The translations under genes were made by a program, and so were the position numbers. From the NCBI GenBank assembly GCA_024401415.1, contig JAKSLC010000012.1, forward strand, positions 1-34,679: a stretch of 34,679 bases of DNA, in the 5' to 3' direction. Shown here piece after piece: positions 33,330 through 34,679 of this stretch. The stretch comes from Bacteroidales bacterium (GTDB taxonomy: Bacteria > Bacteroidota > Bacteroidia > Bacteroidales > Marinilabiliaceae). Below the pieces are notes generated by a model, which made no database searches, was not told where the DNA came from, and saw only the letters and a program-made list of their open reading frames with translations. Every line of letters starts with the position of its first letter. The first letter of the stretch is position 1.

Positions 33330-34646
33330 ATGATAGAAGGGACTCCATATTTTTCTCGTTTAGAAATGACAAAACAGTTTCTGGTTCTCAGCGAGAACAA
33401 GGAATTGCGGGAGTTTGTACGAGCTATAAATGAAGACTATTTGTATTGGAATAAGGTCAAATACAAAAAAAGTCCAGACGGTTGTAGTCCGGAAGAGTTG
33501 TGGATGAGAGTGAAACTCGATAGATTGCTTCAAACTAAGGATATTCATGAATGGCAGAAGTACATGATTCATTTTGGACTGACAAACAGAATGCAGAGTC
33601 TATGTCATGAATTCGACATGAATTTCGGTGGTGTTTTGGGCAACGATTCCCTTTTGCAATCGGAAGACAAACATAAATATCTGGTAAGCTCATTGATGGA
33701 AGAAGCCATTGCTTCCAGCCAGATGGAAGGTGCATCTACTACCAGAAAGGTTGCAAAAGAGATGTTGAGGAAAGGGTTGAAGCCAAAAGATAAAGCTCAA
33801 CAGATGATTTTGAATAACTACAATACAATTCGTTATATATCAGCACACAAAGATCATGTTTTGACTGAAGATGCTCTGCTACATATCCATTCGCTCATGA
33901 CCGAAAACACGCTAGATAACCCTCTGGATTGTGGACGGCTCAGAACTAATGACGATGTGGTGGTAGTGGATGGTACAAAAAATGAAGTTGTTCATACTCC
34001 TCCCTCATATACTGAAATACCAGACTTTGTAAAAGTCTTTTGTGACTATTTCAATGCTAAGGGAGGTGAGCTATTTGTGCATCCCATCATAAAAGGAATC
34101 ATCCTCCATTTTATGATAGCCTACATGCATCCATTTGTTGATGGAAACGGTAGAACTGCGCGTGCAATATTCTACTGGTATATGCTAAAAGAGGGGTATT
34201 GGTTGATGGAGTACATGTCCATTTCCAGAATTATCTATAAAAAGAAAAATGAATACGAGAAGACGTATTTGTATGCAGAATCAGATGGAAATGACATCGG
34301 ATATTTCATCTTGTATAACTTGAAGGTATTGAAGGAGTCTTTTGAGGATCTTCAGGTGTATCTAAAGAGAAAGAGTTCAGAAAGAAATGATGCAGACAAA
34401 TTCTTGCGGATTGGTGGTATAAACCAAAGACAAGCAGAGATATTGAGATTGTATGCAGAAAATCCGAATAAGACATATTTCGTAAAAGATTTTCAAATTC
34501 AATTCGGAGTTACTGCAACAACTGCAAAAACTGATATAATTGGATTAATGAACAAAGGATTTCTTAAGGAAATTCAGATTAACGAAGTGAAGAAAGGATA
34601 CATTAAGAGTGAGGATTTTGATACAATCATTTCCAAATCTTTGTAA
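33330..34646 (+). CDS. Fic family protein with C-terminal winged helix
   Basis: The 438-residue protein has a catalytic Fic motif near residue 267 (HPFVDGNGRTAR), complete with catalytic His and phosphate-binding loop. An inhibitory motif SSQMEG lies near residues 129-134, which is the class II (N-terminal) arrangement that keeps the enzyme auto-inhibited. The last about 70 residues (GINQRQAEILRLYAENPNKT, FGVTATTAKTDIIGLMNKG) look like a winged HTH. Fic enzymes usually transfer AMP to Thr or Tyr of a target protein. Such genes are often seen between hsdM and hsdS in Bacteroidota. The wHTH and the repeated motif bracketing the gene suggest it also acts as a regulator. Confidence 0.9.
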   Translation: MIEGTPYFSRLEMTKQFLVLSENKELREFVRAINEDYLYWNKVKYKKSPDGCSPEELWMRVKLDRLLQTKDIHEWQKYMIHFGLTNRMQSLCHEFDMNFGGVLGNDSLLQSEDKHKYLVSSLMEEAIASSQMEGASTTRKVAKEMLRKGLKPKDKAQQMILNNYNTIRYISAHKDHVLTEDALLHIHSLMTENTLDNPLDCGRLRTNDDVVVVDGTKNEVVHTPPSYTEIPDFVKVFCDYFNAKGGELFVHPIIKGIILHFMIAYMHPFVDGNGRTARAIFYWYMLKEGYWLMEYMSISRIIYKKKNEYEKTYLYAESDGNDIGYFILYNLKVLKESFEDLQVYLKRKSSERNDADKFLRIGGINQRQAEILRLYAENPNKTYFVKDFQIQFGVTATTAKTDIIGLMNKGFLKEIQINEVKKGYIKSEDFDTIISKSL

Positions 34647-34662
34647 ATTGGAAAGAATTATA
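34630..34662. promoter_or_regulatory. Second operator-like cluster at the 3' end of the Fic gene
   Basis: TTTCCAA (34630-34636) and TTGGAAA (34648-34654) are inverted with an 11-base spacer across the stop codon. The second half is in AAATTGGAAAGAATTATA, identical for 15 bases to the sequence at 33292-33306 upstream of the gene. It probably controls the next gene, which lies outside the window. Confidence 0.6.
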
Positions 34663-34679
34663 AGGTCCAAACAATGACT

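Noticed and set aside
31677..34679. Complete type I restriction-modification system or toxin-antitoxin call for Fic
   Set aside because: Only hsdM is present; hsdS and hsdR are not in the window. The Fic protein has its own inhibitory motif and no separate antitoxin gene is seen, so a toxin-antitoxin label is not supported.

Overview
The window looks like chromosomal DNA of a Bacteroidota member, most likely order Bacteroidales. It is AT-rich. Several intergenic gaps carry the Bacteroidota promoter pattern (TTTG or TTG, about 19-21 bases, then TANNTTTG). Many products have signal peptides or lipoboxes. The gene content is typical of gut or oral Bacteroidales: a TonB-dependent receptor, carboxypeptidase-D-like regulatory domains, TlpA-like thioredoxins, rubrerythrin, a bile-acid symporter family protein, a Nim-like flavoprotein and a type I restriction-modification locus. 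No rRNA, tRNA, CRISPR array, transposase, integrase or prophage gene was seen.

Layout. 1-4954 (+): the 3' end of an ATP-grasp-like gene, a lipoprotein overlapping a MATE exporter, a regulator joining a RIC-like N-terminus, a hemerythrin domain and a LuxR/NarL HTH, and an exported protein with a carboxypeptidase-D-like domain. 5029-6210 (-): an exported esterase, convergent with the preceding gene across a perfect 14-bp hairpin. 6450-9192 (+): a metallo-beta-lactamase-fold lipoprotein and a TonB-dependent receptor. 9228-10710 (-): a Nim-like flavoprotein and a BASS transporter. 10915-14707 (+): two tandem MuiA/DUF4139 paralogues, each with an inserted carboxypeptidase-D-like domain. 14718-15146 (-): an FKBP. 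15209-17712 (+): a ZIP transporter, rubrerythrin and an UlaG-like exported hydrolase. 17778-18017 (-): a small basic protein. 18170-22671 (+): an amber-interrupted TlpA-like thioredoxin gene, its intact longer paralogue and a META-like lipoprotein. 22780-24549: a DUF418 membrane protein (+) and a GNAT acetyltransferase (-). 24901-29101 (+): an alpha/beta hydrolase, a membrane protein, a MalY/PatB-type aminotransferase and an SbcD/YhaO-like phosphoesterase. 29106-34646 (+): a YhaN-like SMC ATPase with a membrane hairpin, HsdM and a Fic protein. The hsdS and hsdR partners would have to lie beyond the right edge.

The observations most worth a second look are these. (1) A perfect NarL-type 7-2-7 palindrome sits just upstream of the hemerythrin-LuxR regulator, at a promoter with a good -7 box but no -33 box. 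(2) A repeated TTTCCAA/TTGGAAA motif brackets the Fic gene and overlaps its promoter. (3) MuiA-like proteins carry an inserted SusC-type domain, and in one copy this is followed by a TonB-box-like motif. (4) A thioredoxin-like gene carries an in-frame TAG immediately followed by ATG. (5) An 11-bp tandem repeat with a conserved tail recurs in two distant intergenic regions. (6) A 10-bp inverted repeat forms two face-to-face -7 boxes between divergent genes. Functions are read from recognisable motifs only; no database search was possible.
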